Origin: Aliiroseovarius pelagivivens
GTDB lineage: Bacteria; Pseudomonadota; Alphaproteobacteria; Rhodobacterales; Rhodobacteraceae
Direction of reading: 5' to 3'
NCBI RefSeq assembly: GCF_900302485.1
Contig: NZ_OMOI01000001.1
Coordinates: 2,356,001-2,420,000, forward strand
DNA length: 64,000 bases
Shown here in pieces: positions 36,559 through 44,030 of this stretch. A model generated the notes under the pieces. The model did not search any database. It had not been told where the DNA came from and saw nothing but the letters and a program-made list of their open reading frames with translations. The number at the start of each line of letters is the position of its first letter. Position 1 is the first letter of the stretch. The translations under genes and the position numbers were made by a program.

Positions 36559-36771
36559 ATGACCGCTGTAACCTGTACCAATGCCCCCGTTGCGAAACGC
36601 AACTTCTCGCTACTGACATGGATTGTGACCGCTGTGGAAATCCGCCGCGAACGTGCAGCTCTGTCGCAGCTGGACGCCCATCGCTTGGATGATCTGGGCC
36701 TGACACGTGAACAGGCGCAACGCGAAGCCAGCCGCCCGATCTGGGATGTGCCTTCGCATTGGCAACAGTGA
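36559..36771 (+). CDS. DUF1127 small protein
   Basis: The 70-residue protein has the DUF1127 motif in its C-terminal half: RRERAALSQLDAHRLDDLGLTREQAQREASRPIWD in order of conserved residues (LxxLDxHxLxDLGLTR and a final RPIWD). Members in alphaproteobacteria are small arginine-rich regulators, some linked to phosphate, carbon or RNA metabolism. AAGGAG lies seven bases before the ATG. It is divergent from a lysR gene and followed by a strong terminator, so it is a monocistronic unit. Confidence 0.88.
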   Translation: MTAVTCTNAPVAKRNFSLLTWIVTAVEIRRERAALSQLDAHRLDDLGLTREQAQREASRPIWDVPSHWQQ

Positions 36772-36804
36772 TCAATTCACGCTGTTAAACACTTGAAAAT
36801 TGCG

Positions 36805-36844
36805 CCGCCCTTGCCAATATATCGGTCAAGGGCGGTTTTCTTTT
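36805..36844 (+). terminator. Rho-independent terminator after the DUF1127 gene
   Basis: CCGCCCTTG and CAAGGGCGG pair across a 13-base loop and are followed by TTTTCTTTT. It lies between the DUF1127 gene and the Bax-inhibitor-like gene. Confidence 0.85.
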
Positions 36845-36880
36845 GGGATTCCGCATCAATAAGTTTGCTTGGAGGTCTCA

Positions 36881-37597
36881 ATGGCTGAGTTTGACACGAT
36901 TCGCGCAGGTGCGGGTACACGCGCCGCGATCGACGAAGGGCTGCGCGCCCACATGAACAAAGTATACGGCACCATGTCGGTGGGTCTGCTTCTGACCTTC
37001 GCCGCCGCATGGGCTGTTGGCAACAATGCCGCGATGATGGAAACGCTGTTCACCGGCTTTACCCGTTACATCGTGATGTTTGCCCCGCTGATCATGGTCT
37101 TCGCCTTTGGCGCAATGATCAGCCGCCTGTCCGCCGCTGGCGCTCAGCTGTTCTTCTATACCTTCTCGGCTGTGATGGGTGTGTCGCTGGCCTATATCTT
37201 CGTGATCTTCACCGGTGTTTCCATCGCACAGACCTTCCTGGTCACCGCCATCGCCTTCGCGGGTCTCAGCCTTTATGGCTACACGACCAAGCGCGACCTT
37301 GGACCGATGGGTGCTTTCCTGATCATGGGTCTGATCGGCATCATCGTCGCGTCGATCGTGAACATCTTCATCGGCTCGTCGATGATCCACTTCGCCATCT
37401 CGGTGATCGGTGTTCTGATCTTTGCTGGCCTGACCGCTTATGACACCCAGAAAATCAAGACCGACTACATCGCACACGCCCACGCTATGGACAGCGAATG
37501 GCTGGCGAAATCCGCGATCATGGGCGCACTCAGCCTGTACCTGGACTTCATCAACCTGTTCATGTTCCTGCTGCAGTTCCTTGGTAACCGCGAGTAA
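36881..37597 (+). CDS. Bax inhibitor-1/YccA-family membrane protein
   Basis: The 238-residue protein has a short cytoplasmic N terminus ending RAHMNKVYGTMSVGLLLTF, seven hydrophobic helices, and the conserved GLTAYDTQKIK motif near residue 185 with its paired aspartate further on. BI-1/YccA proteins include pH-dependent Ca2+ leak channels and the FtsH modulator YccA. ATG 36881 has GGAGG six bases upstream. It has its own terminator and is a single-gene unit. Confidence 0.95.
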   Translation: MAEFDTIRAGAGTRAAIDEGLRAHMNKVYGTMSVGLLLTFAAAWAVGNNAAMMETLFTGFTRYIVMFAPLIMVFAFGAMISRLSAAGAQLFFYTFSAVMGVSLAYIFVIFTGVSIAQTFLVTAIAFAGLSLYGYTTKRDLGPMGAFLIMGLIGIIVASIVNIFIGSSMIHFAISVIGVLIFAGLTAYDTQKIKTDYIAHAHAMDSEWLAKSAIMGALSLYLDFINLFMFLLQFLGNRE

Positions 37598-37621
37598 TCG
37601 GAACACGTTGACGTGCTTTCA

Positions 37622-37650
37622 GGGCCGGTCCTAGTGACCGGCCCTTTTTT
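37622..37650 (+). terminator. Rho-independent terminator after the Bax-inhibitor-like gene
   Basis: GGGCCGGTC and GACCGGCCC form a perfect nine-bp stem with loop CTAGT, followed by six T residues. Confidence 0.92.
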
Positions 37651-37669
37651 GTTGCGCTAAGGTAAGCCT

Positions 37670-38374
37670 ATGAACTGGTTGTTTGAAAACATTGCGAAGC
37701 TCATCCTAAGCCCGCTGCTGACCGCGCAGGCGCTGAAGGTACGGAAGACAGCAACCACGCTTCCCGAGCCGCCCGGACATCGCTTCGGGGCGCAGGGGAC
37801 CGGTCCCAACCTGTCGCTCATGATCGTAGGCGACAGCTCTGCCTCAGGGGTTGGTGCCCCCCATCAGACCGAGGCCCTATCAGGGCAGCTCGTCAGTGCG
37901 CTTGGCACCTCGTATCACGTCAGGTGGCGCCTGCTGGCCCGGACAGGATCGACGACCCGCACCACCCTGCCCCTGTTGAAATCTCAAAAGCCCGAGCAGA
38001 CCGATATCGTGCTGGTGGTTCTAGGCGTGAACGACGTGACTAGCCAAATGCCGCTGTATCGGTTGCTGGCCTGCCGGGCCGAACTTTACACACTTCTTTT
38101 CGAAAAATGGGGTGCGAAGCGCGTGATCGCCACCGGAATTCCTCCGATCGATCGCTTCCCGCTGCTTCCCAACCCACTGCGCTGGGTTCTAGGGCTCCAA
38201 GCCCGCCGTTTTGACCACGCACTTGCCGAGCAAGCGGCATCCATGGGGGTGGACTACATGCCCTTCGATGTGCCGCTGACGCCCGAGATGATGGCCGCAG
38301 ACGGGTTCCACCCGGGACCGAATGCTTATTACCTTCTAGGCCGCAAAGTGGCAGCGCAAATCCTGCACAGGTAG
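37670..38374 (+). CDS. SGNH/GDSL-family hydrolase
   Basis: The 234-residue protein has the four SGNH blocks: IVGDSSASG with Ser56, a glycine block near ARTGSTT, VLGVNDV with Asn121, and DGFHPG near residue 212 for the catalytic Asp-His pair. These enzymes are esterases, lipases or acyl-hydrolases. The hydrophobic N terminus (LFENIAKLILSPLLTAQAL) may be an uncleaved membrane anchor. Substrate unknown. It is convergent with rpmG. Confidence 0.88.
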   Translation: MNWLFENIAKLILSPLLTAQALKVRKTATTLPEPPGHRFGAQGTGPNLSLMIVGDSSASGVGAPHQTEALSGQLVSALGTSYHVRWRLLARTGSTTRTTLPLLKSQKPEQTDIVLVVLGVNDVTSQMPLYRLLACRAELYTLLFEKWGAKRVIATGIPPIDRFPLLPNPLRWVLGLQARRFDHALAEQAASMGVDYMPFDVPLTPEMMAADGFHPGPNAYYLLGRKVAAQILHR

Positions 38375-38383
38375 CTACAAACG

Positions 38384-38409
38384 AAAAAAGCCGCCCCAAA
38401 GGGACGGCT
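38384..38409 (-). terminator. Rho-independent terminator of rpmG
   Basis: On the minus strand AGCCGTCCC and GGGGCGGCT pair (one G-T pair) and are followed by TTTTT. It starts 22 bp after the rpmG stop. Confidence 0.85.
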
Positions 38410-38431
38410 CTTTACCCAAAGAATGGCGATC

Positions 38432-38599
38432 TTACTTGATCTTGCCTTCTTTGTATTCAACGTGCTTGCGCACAACCGGGTCGTACTTTTTGACAACCAT
38501 TTTCTCGGTCATGGTGCGTGCGTTTTTCTTGGTCACATAGAAGTGGCCGGTATCCGCAGTCGAGTTCAGGCGGATTTTGATTGTGGTCGGCTTCGCCAT
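38432..38599 (-). CDS. rpmG: 50S ribosomal protein L33
   Basis: The 55-residue protein begins [20 protein letters not shown] and ends [13 protein letters not shown], the full L33 sequence without the zinc-binding cysteine pairs (C- type). It is a large-subunit ribosomal protein near the E site. Upstream, TTGACT (38679-38684) and TAAAAG (38657-38662) with a 16-bp gap form a likely sigma-70 promoter. A GC-rich hairpin (38615-38635) directly precedes AGGAG (38608-38612) in the predicted leader. Confidence 0.95.
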   Translation of the reverse strand: MAKPTTIKIRLNSTADTGHFYVTKKNARTMTEKMVVKKYDPVVRKHVEYKEGKIK

Positions 38600-38656
38600 A
38601 ACAACAGCTCCTATCGGGCGGGCGCATGCCGCCCGGCGTAAATCTCTGGAACCCGC

Positions 38657-38684
38657 CTTTTAGCGCCATTCCAACCCGAGTCAA
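38657..38684 (-). promoter_or_regulatory. Probable sigma-70 promoter of rpmG
   Basis: TTGACT (38679-38684) and TAAAAG (38657-38662) are separated by 16 bp on the minus strand. A start near 38650 would give a leader of about 50 bases that contains the stem CGGGCGG/CCGCCCG just upstream of the ribosome-binding site. Confidence 0.55.
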
Positions 38685-38773
38685 CCGCAAAGCAGAGGAA
38701 TCCCCCAGCCCATACGATTTTCTTGCTGCTAAACTCCTGCTTGGGGCGAAAAACCCGTTTGGCCGAAGAATTA

Positions 38774-39169
38774 ATACGCGCGGATGGCCTGTAAGCCGGA
38801 TTCTGTCCCGGTGTTGCCACCATGGATGACCATTCCTCTAGACCTGCTGTTACCAACAGGTTCAAGCTGCCAACCCGGATCTGCTCGGGGCAAGACACCC
38901 CTGGGGTTACCCCCGCGCGATCCCTATTAGGCATTGCTCCCGGTGGGGCTTGCCGTGCCGCCGCTGTTGCCAGAAGCGCGGTGGGCTCTTACCCCACCGT
39001 TTCACCATAACCCGCGCATGCGCAGGCTGTCTGTTCTCTGTGGCGCTTTCCCTCGGGTTTCCCCGGCCGGGCGTTACCCGGCACCGTTGCCTTGTGGAGT
39101 CCGGACTTTCCTCGCGTCACGAAGGGGCACGCCCCAACAGTCACCCGCGGTCATCCAGCCATCCGCGCA
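38774..39169 (-). ncRNA. rnpB: RNase P RNA, bacterial class A
   Basis: The catalytic RNA of RNase P, which removes tRNA 5' leaders, is recognised by its conserved regions: GAGGAAAGTCCGGACTCCAC (39094-39113) near the 5' end and ACAGAATCCGGCTTAC (38791-38806) near the 3' end, which form helix P4. The ends pair as helix P1 (GCGCGGATGGC with GCCATCCGCGC). The length of about 396 bases fits alphaproteobacteria. A promoter with its -10 box in the upstream amidase stop codon sets the 5' end near 39169. Ends are accurate to a few bases. Confidence 0.95.
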
Positions 39170-39175
39170 GAATCG

Positions 39176-39204
39176 GACTTAGGCGATGAGACCGGGCCGG
39201 TCAA
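39176..39204 (-). promoter_or_regulatory. Sigma-70 promoter of rnpB inside the amidase gene end
   Basis: TTGACC (39199-39204) and TAAGTC (39176-39181) are separated by exactly 17 bp on the minus strand, with the predicted RNA start seven bases on. The -35 box is in the last codons of the amidase gene, and the TAA of the -10 box is its stop codon. Confidence 0.75.
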
Positions 39205-39865
39205 CGGGGAAGCGTCGGGAAAGGTCAGCTGCAATCCCCATGTCACAGGCATCCAGAGGCCCGTGATGCCAAGGGCGGAAACGCAGACGGAAGGCTTCCA
39301 GCAACGGGTCCACCCCATCGGCGACGGGATAGCCAAATTGCGAAAGCAGCTTCAGAAACCGTTCTGGGTTCACCTCGTCAGCCCCGCCTTCAGGCCAGAC
39401 CGCCAATCCCTGCCGCGCCAAACGTGCCCAGTCAAACCGCCGTCCGGGATCAGATTTCCGCGAAGGGGCCATATCGCTGTGACCAATCACTCCAGTAGAA
39501 TCAATTGTCCACCGCGTCATGATCCCCGGCAGCAGCGCCTCAAGCGTCGCCATTTGGGGTTCGGAAAACGGGGATGCCCCGTCATTGTCCATCTCGATCC
39601 CAATGGAGCGGGAATTGATGTCCTCGTGACCGCCCCAAGACCCTGCCCCCGCATGCCAGGCGCGCATGTCTTCCTGAACCATCTGAAACAGCCGCCCGTC
39701 GCGATGGATCAGATAATGCGCAGACACCTCGTATTCGGGGCTGCACAGGCGCTCCAAGGCCTCTTGCGGGTCCGGCATAGCCGTATAGTGCAGAACGATC
39801 AAAGACGGCATCAGCCCATCCCGGCGCGGGCCGAAATTCGGGGACGGGTGCGAAATAGGCTGCAT
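39179..39865 (-). CDS. N-acetylmuramoyl-L-alanine amidase, AmpD-like
   Basis: The 228-residue protein has the amidase_2 domain with zinc ligands His26 (IVLHYTA), His129 (GHSD) and Asp139 (SDPGRRFDW), the arrangement of AmpD, which cleaves the lactyl-alanine bond of anhydro-muropeptides during peptidoglycan recycling. No signal peptide is visible, consistent with a cytoplasmic recycling enzyme. Its ATG overlaps the stop of the upstream lipoprotein gene (TGATG). Its 3' end contains the rnpB promoter. Confidence 0.9.
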   Translation of the reverse strand: MQPISHPSPNFGPRRDGLMPSLIVLHYTAMPDPQEALERLCSPEYEVSAHYLIHRDGRLFQMVQEDMRAWHAGAGSWGGHEDINSRSIGIEMDNDGASPFSEPQMATLEALLPGIMTRWTIDSTGVIGHSDMAPSRKSDPGRRFDWARLARQGLAVWPEGGADEVNPERFLKLLSQFGYPVADGVDPLLEAFRLRFRPWHHGPLDACDMGIAADLSRRFPVDRPGLIA

Positions 39866-40617
39866 CACTCGGTCGAGATGTTCAGCGTATTACCGGGCAA
39901 AGGAACAGGTTGCGCAGGAGCGGGAGGCGCGACCGGTGCTGGTTGCGTCGGAGCCGGCACGGTGGCCGGTTCTGTTGTGATGCCGATTGCTTCCAGCTCG
40001 GCTGCACTTACGCTTTCGGTCGTCACGGTTGGCGTCGCGGCCACTCCGCGCGCGGCCCGGAACGGTGCCGGATCCCATGCACAGGCGAAACCGTCGCCGT
40101 CTGGGTCAATTCCATAGCGGTCCCGCTTTGGGCCGCCGCTCTCGAGAAACGCAATCTGGGCAAAGTCTGCCGAGGTATAGCGCGAGCAATTCCGTCGCGC
40201 ACGCGCATCACCCGACAGCCCCGAGCGTTGATACAAAGGCTGCCCGACCGAGTTGGTCGTAGACAAAGCAAACTGCACGATCGAAGCCGAATTCCCGGAC
40301 GGCCGATCCGGAACGGCCTCGGGCTGTACCTGCTGGTAGTTCGCGCGATACCCTTCCAAACGCGCGGCATCGCTTTCGATGCTTTCACGCGCGGACACGG
40401 CTGCGAAATCCTGTTCATCGGAAATCCCGGCGGCTTCGGATGCCATGGTTGGCGTTGTATCTACCGAGCTGCCGTCCCCGAAGGCTGACAGGGGTTGCCC
40501 GTCGGCATTCACCGCAGCAGCCCGCCCCGCCAAACCATCCGGTGACCGGCTATCCGGCAGAGGCGACACACACCCCGCCATCAGGCCAAGAAGGGCAAGT
40601 CCAACAGTGATGCGCAT
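39865..40617 (-). CDS. Lipoprotein with Excalibur-like C-terminal domain
   Basis: The 250-residue protein has a lipoprotein signal with lipobox LMAGC (Cys16). A low-complexity linker leads to an Excalibur-like segment at about residues 143-185: NCSRYTSADFAQ followed by DPDGDGFACAWD, where paired cysteines and the DxDGDG calcium-type loop are typical. The C-terminal 60 residues are proline, alanine and threonine rich (APTQPAPVAPPAPAQPVPLP). It is probably anchored in the envelope, and it overlaps the start of the AmpD-like amidase gene, suggesting a cell-wall link. Confidence 0.8.
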   Translation of the reverse strand: MRITVGLALLGLMAGCVSPLPDSRSPDGLAGRAAAVNADGQPLSAFGDGSSVDTTPTMASEAAGISDEQDFAAVSARESIESDAARLEGYRANYQQVQPEAVPDRPSGNSASIVQFALSTTNSVGQPLYQRSGLSGDARARRNCSRYTSADFAQIAFLESGGPKRDRYGIDPDGDGFACAWDPAPFRAARGVAATPTVTTESVSAAELEAIGITTEPATVPAPTQPAPVAPPAPAQPVPLPGNTLNISTE

Positions 40618-40659
40618 CGCAGGCTCCTTAGGGTTGATGTCACGCCAATCAGGCGCGTT

Positions 40660-42141
40660 TTACCACCATTTCGAGGGCTTCGCCACAAAGCCGGCGCGTG
40701 CCTCGATTTCGTGGGCGATATTCAGCAGGTCGCCTTCTTCCCACGGACGGCCAATCAGCTGCAGTCCAAGGGGCAGACCCTGAGCATCCAGACCAGCGGG
40801 GATCGAAATGCCCGGCAGACCAGCAAGGTTCACGGTCACAGTAAAGACGTCGTTCAGATACATCTTCACGGGATCTGCGTCCTTCATTTCACCCAGACCA
40901 AAGGCCGCAGACGGCGTGGCCGGGGTCAGGATCGCGTCCACACCCGCAGCAAACACATCGTCGAAGTCTTTCTTGATCAGCGCGCGCACACGGCGAGCGC
41001 GGTTATAGTATGCGTCGTAGAAACCCGCCGACAGCACATAGGTACCGACCATTACGCGGCGCTGCACCTCGTCGCCGAAGCCTTCAGCGCGGGTTTTAGC
41101 GTACATTTCGTCAATGCCGTCACCGGCGTCCAGCTTGGCGCGGTGGCCGTATTTCACACCATCGTAGCGGGCGAGGTTCGACGAGGCTTCAGCAGGCGCA
41201 ATCACATAGTAAGCCGGCAACGCGTATTTCGTGTGCGGCAGCGAGATATCGACGATCTCGGCACCTGCGTCGCGCAGCATGTCAGCACCATCGGCCCAGA
41301 GCTTTTCGATCTCTGCGGGGATGCCCTCCATGTGGTATTCTTTCGGGATCCCGATTTTCTTGCCCTTGATGTCGCCGGTCAGCATGGCTTCGAAATCCGG
41401 AACCGGAATATCGGCAGACGTCGAATCTTTCGCGTCATGTCCGCACATGGCCTCAAGCATGATCGCCGCGTCGCGCACCGACTTGGTCATCGGGCCGGCC
41501 TGATCCAGCGAGGATGCGAAGGCCACGATGCCCCAGCGCGAGCAACGCCCATAGGTGGGCTTGATGCCGGTAATGCCGGTGAAGGCTGCAGGCTGGCGGA
41601 TCGAGCCGCCGGTGTCCGTGCCAGTTGCCGCCAAACACAGGTCAGCCGCAACAGCCGAAGCCGAGCCACCCGACGAGCCACCCGGTGTCAGGTCGCGGTC
41701 ATCCACTTTCCACGGGTTCACAGCGTTGCCGTAAACCGAGGTTTCATTGGACGAGCCCATGGCGAATTCGTCCATGTTCAACTTGCCCAGCATCACAGTG
41801 CCCGCATCCAGCAGGTTCTGGCTGACGGTCGATTCGTACTCCGGCTTAAACCCATCAAGGATTTTAGAAGCCGCCTGCGAAGGCACACCTTTGGTGCAGA
41901 ACAGATCCTTGATGCCCAGCGGGATGCCGCACATGGCGGGCGCGTCGCCAGCCTGAAGACGCGCATCAGCGGCTTTCGCCTGCTCGCGCGCCAGATCCGG
42001 GGTGTTGTGCACGAAAGCACCCAGCGCACCGGCGCCTTCGATTTCGGTCAGGCAGGCCTCGGTGATTTCGGTCGAGGTCACATCACCCTTCCGCAGCGCG
42101 TCACGGGCATCGGCAATCGTCAGTTTGTTCAGCTCAGTCAT
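40660..42141 (-). CDS. gatA: Glutamyl-tRNA(Gln)/aspartyl-tRNA(Asn) amidotransferase subunit A
   Basis: The 493-residue amidase carries the Ser-cisSer-Lys triad: Lys78 in [10 protein letters not shown], Ser155 in GGSSGGSA and Ser179 in DTGGSIR. It generates ammonia from glutamine for conversion of misacylated Glu-tRNA(Gln) to Gln-tRNA(Gln). The gene follows gatC by 12 bp. gatB is not in the window, which is common in alphaproteobacteria where it lies apart. Confidence 0.97.
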   Translation of the reverse strand: MTELNKLTIADARDALRKGDVTSTEITEACLTEIEGAGALGAFVHNTPDLAREQAKAADARLQAGDAPAMCGIPLGIKDLFCTKGVPSQAASKILDGFKPEYESTVSQNLLDAGTVMLGKLNMDEFAMGSSNETSVYGNAVNPWKVDDRDLTPGGSSGGSASAVAADLCLAATGTDTGGSIRQPAAFTGITGIKPTYGRCSRWGIVAFASSLDQAGPMTKSVRDAAIMLEAMCGHDAKDSTSADIPVPDFEAMLTGDIKGKKIGIPKEYHMEGIPAEIEKLWADGADMLRDAGAEIVDISLPHTKYALPAYYVIAPAEASSNLARYDGVKYGHRAKLDAGDGIDEMYAKTRAEGFGDEVQRRVMVGTYVLSAGFYDAYYNRARRVRALIKKDFDDVFAAGVDAILTPATPSAAFGLGEMKDADPVKMYLNDVFTVTVNLAGLPGISIPAGLDAQGLPLGLQLIGRPWEEGDLLNIAHEIEARAGFVAKPSKWW

Positions 42142-42153
42142 ATCCCTGCCCCC

Positions 42154-42441
42154 TTATTCGACAACTTTGGGAACCGCGAAAAAGCCTTCGCGGGCATCCG
42201 GTGCGTTGGACAGGATTTTTTCCGGCATACCGCCATCCGTCACCACATCCTCACGGCGCTTCAGACGCATCGGTGTGACCGAGGTCATCGGCTCGACACC
42301 TTCCACGTCTACTTCATTCAATTGCTCGATGAACCCAAGGATCGCATTGAAATTCTCGGCCAGCTCCGGCAGGCGGTCGTCTTCGACCTTGATGCGGGCC
42401 AGATGCGCAACCTTGCGCGCGGTTTCGATATCAATCGACAT
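42154..42441 (-). CDS. gatC: Glutamyl-tRNA(Gln)/aspartyl-tRNA(Asn) amidotransferase subunit C
   Basis: The 95-residue protein begins MSIDIETARKVAHLARIKV and contains the VEGVEPMTSV segment, both typical of GatC, which stabilises the GatA-GatB interface. It lies 12 bp upstream of gatA with AGACACC before its start. Confidence 0.96.
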   Translation of the reverse strand: MSIDIETARKVAHLARIKVEDDRLPELAENFNAILGFIEQLNEVDVEGVEPMTSVTPMRLKRREDVVTDGGMPEKILSNAPDAREGFFAVPKVVE

Positions 42442-42536
42442 AAGGTGTCTCCGGATGTGTGTGCGCCGTTGCGCGTTGCCTCGTCATTTATCGCGCGGGG
42501 CGTCAGGCTGCAAGCCGTGCGGGCCATTGGCGGGGC

Positions 42537-42992
42537 TCAATCCCGCTTTGCTGCAAAGAAGGTTTTCAAAAGCACCTCGGATTCCTCGGCGGCAAGGCCG
42601 TCATAGACTTCCGGTACGTGATGGCATTGCGGATGACTGAAGATGCGCGGGCCTTGCGCCACTCCGCCCGATTTCGGGTCCGCCGCGCCATAATACACCC
42701 GCCTGATCCGCGCCGCCGAAATGGCTGTGGCGCACATCGGACAGGGCTCAAGCGTGACGTAAAGGTCATAGCCCGGCAAGCGTTCGGATCCCGCTTTGGC
42801 ACAGCCCGCGCGGATCACAAGGATCTCGGCGTGTGCGGTGGGATCGTTCAGCTCACGGGTGCGGTTTCCGGCCTGCGCAATCACCTCACCTTCAGGCGAG
42901 ACCAACACGGCCCCCACAGGCACCTCGCCGCGTGTGGCGGCGGCGCGGGCCTCGGCCAAGGCCGTCTCCATATGGCTTTTAAAACGTGTCAT
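42537..42992 (-). CDS. tadA: tRNA-specific adenosine deaminase
   Basis: The 151-residue enzyme has the deaminase zinc motifs HAE (His54, Glu56) and PCPMC (Cys84, Cys87). TadA converts adenosine 34 to inosine in tRNA-Arg(ACG). It is divergent from rluB, an arrangement frequent in alphaproteobacteria. Confidence 0.95.
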   Translation of the reverse strand: MTRFKSHMETALAEARAAATRGEVPVGAVLVSPEGEVIAQAGNRTRELNDPTAHAEILVIRAGCAKAGSERLPGYDLYVTLEPCPMCATAISAARIRRVYYGAADPKSGGVAQGPRIFSHPQCHHVPEVYDGLAAEESEVLLKTFFAAKRD

Positions 42993-43063
42993 GCCCCTTC
43001 ATGCCCGGCCCGCCTGCGATTGCCAAGGCTTCCCCTTTCCGACGGCGCAAGGTATGCGGGGGT

Positions 43064-44020
43064 ATGACGGATAAACCCACCCCAGCTGGCGACCGGATCG
43101 CCAAGGTTCTCTCGCGTGCAGGCATTGCCAGCCGCCGCGAAGCCGAACGCATGATCGAAGCCGGACGCGTCAGCGTAAACGGCAAGGTGATCGACAGCCC
43201 AGCCCTGAACGTGACGCCCAAGGACAAGATCCTTGTGGACGACAAACCCGTGGCCGAGCCCGAGCCGCCGCGCATCTGGCTCTATCACAAGCCGACCGGG
43301 CTGGTGACCACGGCGAAGGACGAAAAGGGCCGCGAGACCGTTTTCGACAAACTGCCCGAAGACATGCCGCGTGTGATGAGCATTGGGCGGCTCGATTTGA
43401 ACTCGGAAGGGCTGTTGCTTCTGACCAATGACGGCGGCGTAAAGCGCAAGCTGGAACTGCCCTCGACCGGGTGGACCCGCAAATACCGCGTACGGGTAAA
43501 GGGCAAGCCAACGGACGACATGCTGTCGCCCGTGCGCAAGGGAATCACCGTTGATGGTGAACGGTTCCAACCCATGTCGGTTTCTCTGGATCGGCAACAA
43601 GGGGCGAATGCGTGGCTGACCATCAGTATTCGTGAAGGCAAAAACCGCGAGATTCGCCGCGCGATGGAAGCCATCGGCCTGTCGGTGAACCGCCTGCTGC
43701 GCGTCAGCTATGGCCCGTTCCAACTGGGCGAATTGAAGTCCGGCGAGGTTGAAGAGATTCGCCAGCGTGTCGTGCGTGAACAGCTGGGCATGGAAGCACC
43801 AGAGAAAACCCCGGTACGCAAGCGTGCTGAAATACCGCGCGGGAAACATGGCAGCAAACCGGGCGCCAAGCCCGCATTCAAGGGCACTGGGCGTTCTGGT
43901 GGGAAACCCGGCGGGAAACCCGGGCAACGCCCGACTGGCAAAAGCTTTGGTGGCAGCGGGTCACGCGACTGGAACGCGGGCGGCAAACCACAAGGCCGAC
44001 CGGGTCCACGCAAGAAATAA
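43064..44020 (+). CDS. Ribosomal large-subunit pseudouridine synthase of the RluB type, with a basic low-complexity tail
   Basis: The 318-residue protein has an N-terminal S4 domain (DRIAKVLSRAGIASRREAE), the catalytic motif SIGRLDLNSEGLLLLTNDG and the REGKNREIRRAME segment of the RsuA/RluB family. It probably modifies 23S rRNA at the RluB site. From about residue 245 a tail rich in glycine, lysine, arginine and proline runs to the end with repeated GKPG units; it is likely disordered and RNA-binding. ATG 43064 is chosen over an extension overlapping tadA. Confidence 0.9.
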   Translation: MTDKPTPAGDRIAKVLSRAGIASRREAERMIEAGRVSVNGKVIDSPALNVTPKDKILVDDKPVAEPEPPRIWLYHKPTGLVTTAKDEKGRETVFDKLPEDMPRVMSIGRLDLNSEGLLLLTNDGGVKRKLELPSTGWTRKYRVRVKGKPTDDMLSPVRKGITVDGERFQPMSVSLDRQQGANAWLTISIREGKNREIRRAMEAIGLSVNRLLRVSYGPFQLGELKSGEVEEIRQRVVREQLGMEAPEKTPVRKRAEIPRGKHGSKPGAKPAFKGTGRSGGKPGGKPGQRPTGKSFGGSGSRDWNAGGKPQGRPGPRKK

Positions 44021-44030
44021 GACTTAGAGC

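Noticed and set aside
38934..39189. Short overlapping open frames on the plus strand opposite rnpB
   Set aside because: The conserved RNase P RNA on the minus strand explains this sequence.
40711..42606. A 631-codon open frame antisense to gatA and gatC
   Set aside because: Same codon-bias shadow effect; no ribosome-binding site or family resemblance, and the sense strand encodes complete GatA and GatC.
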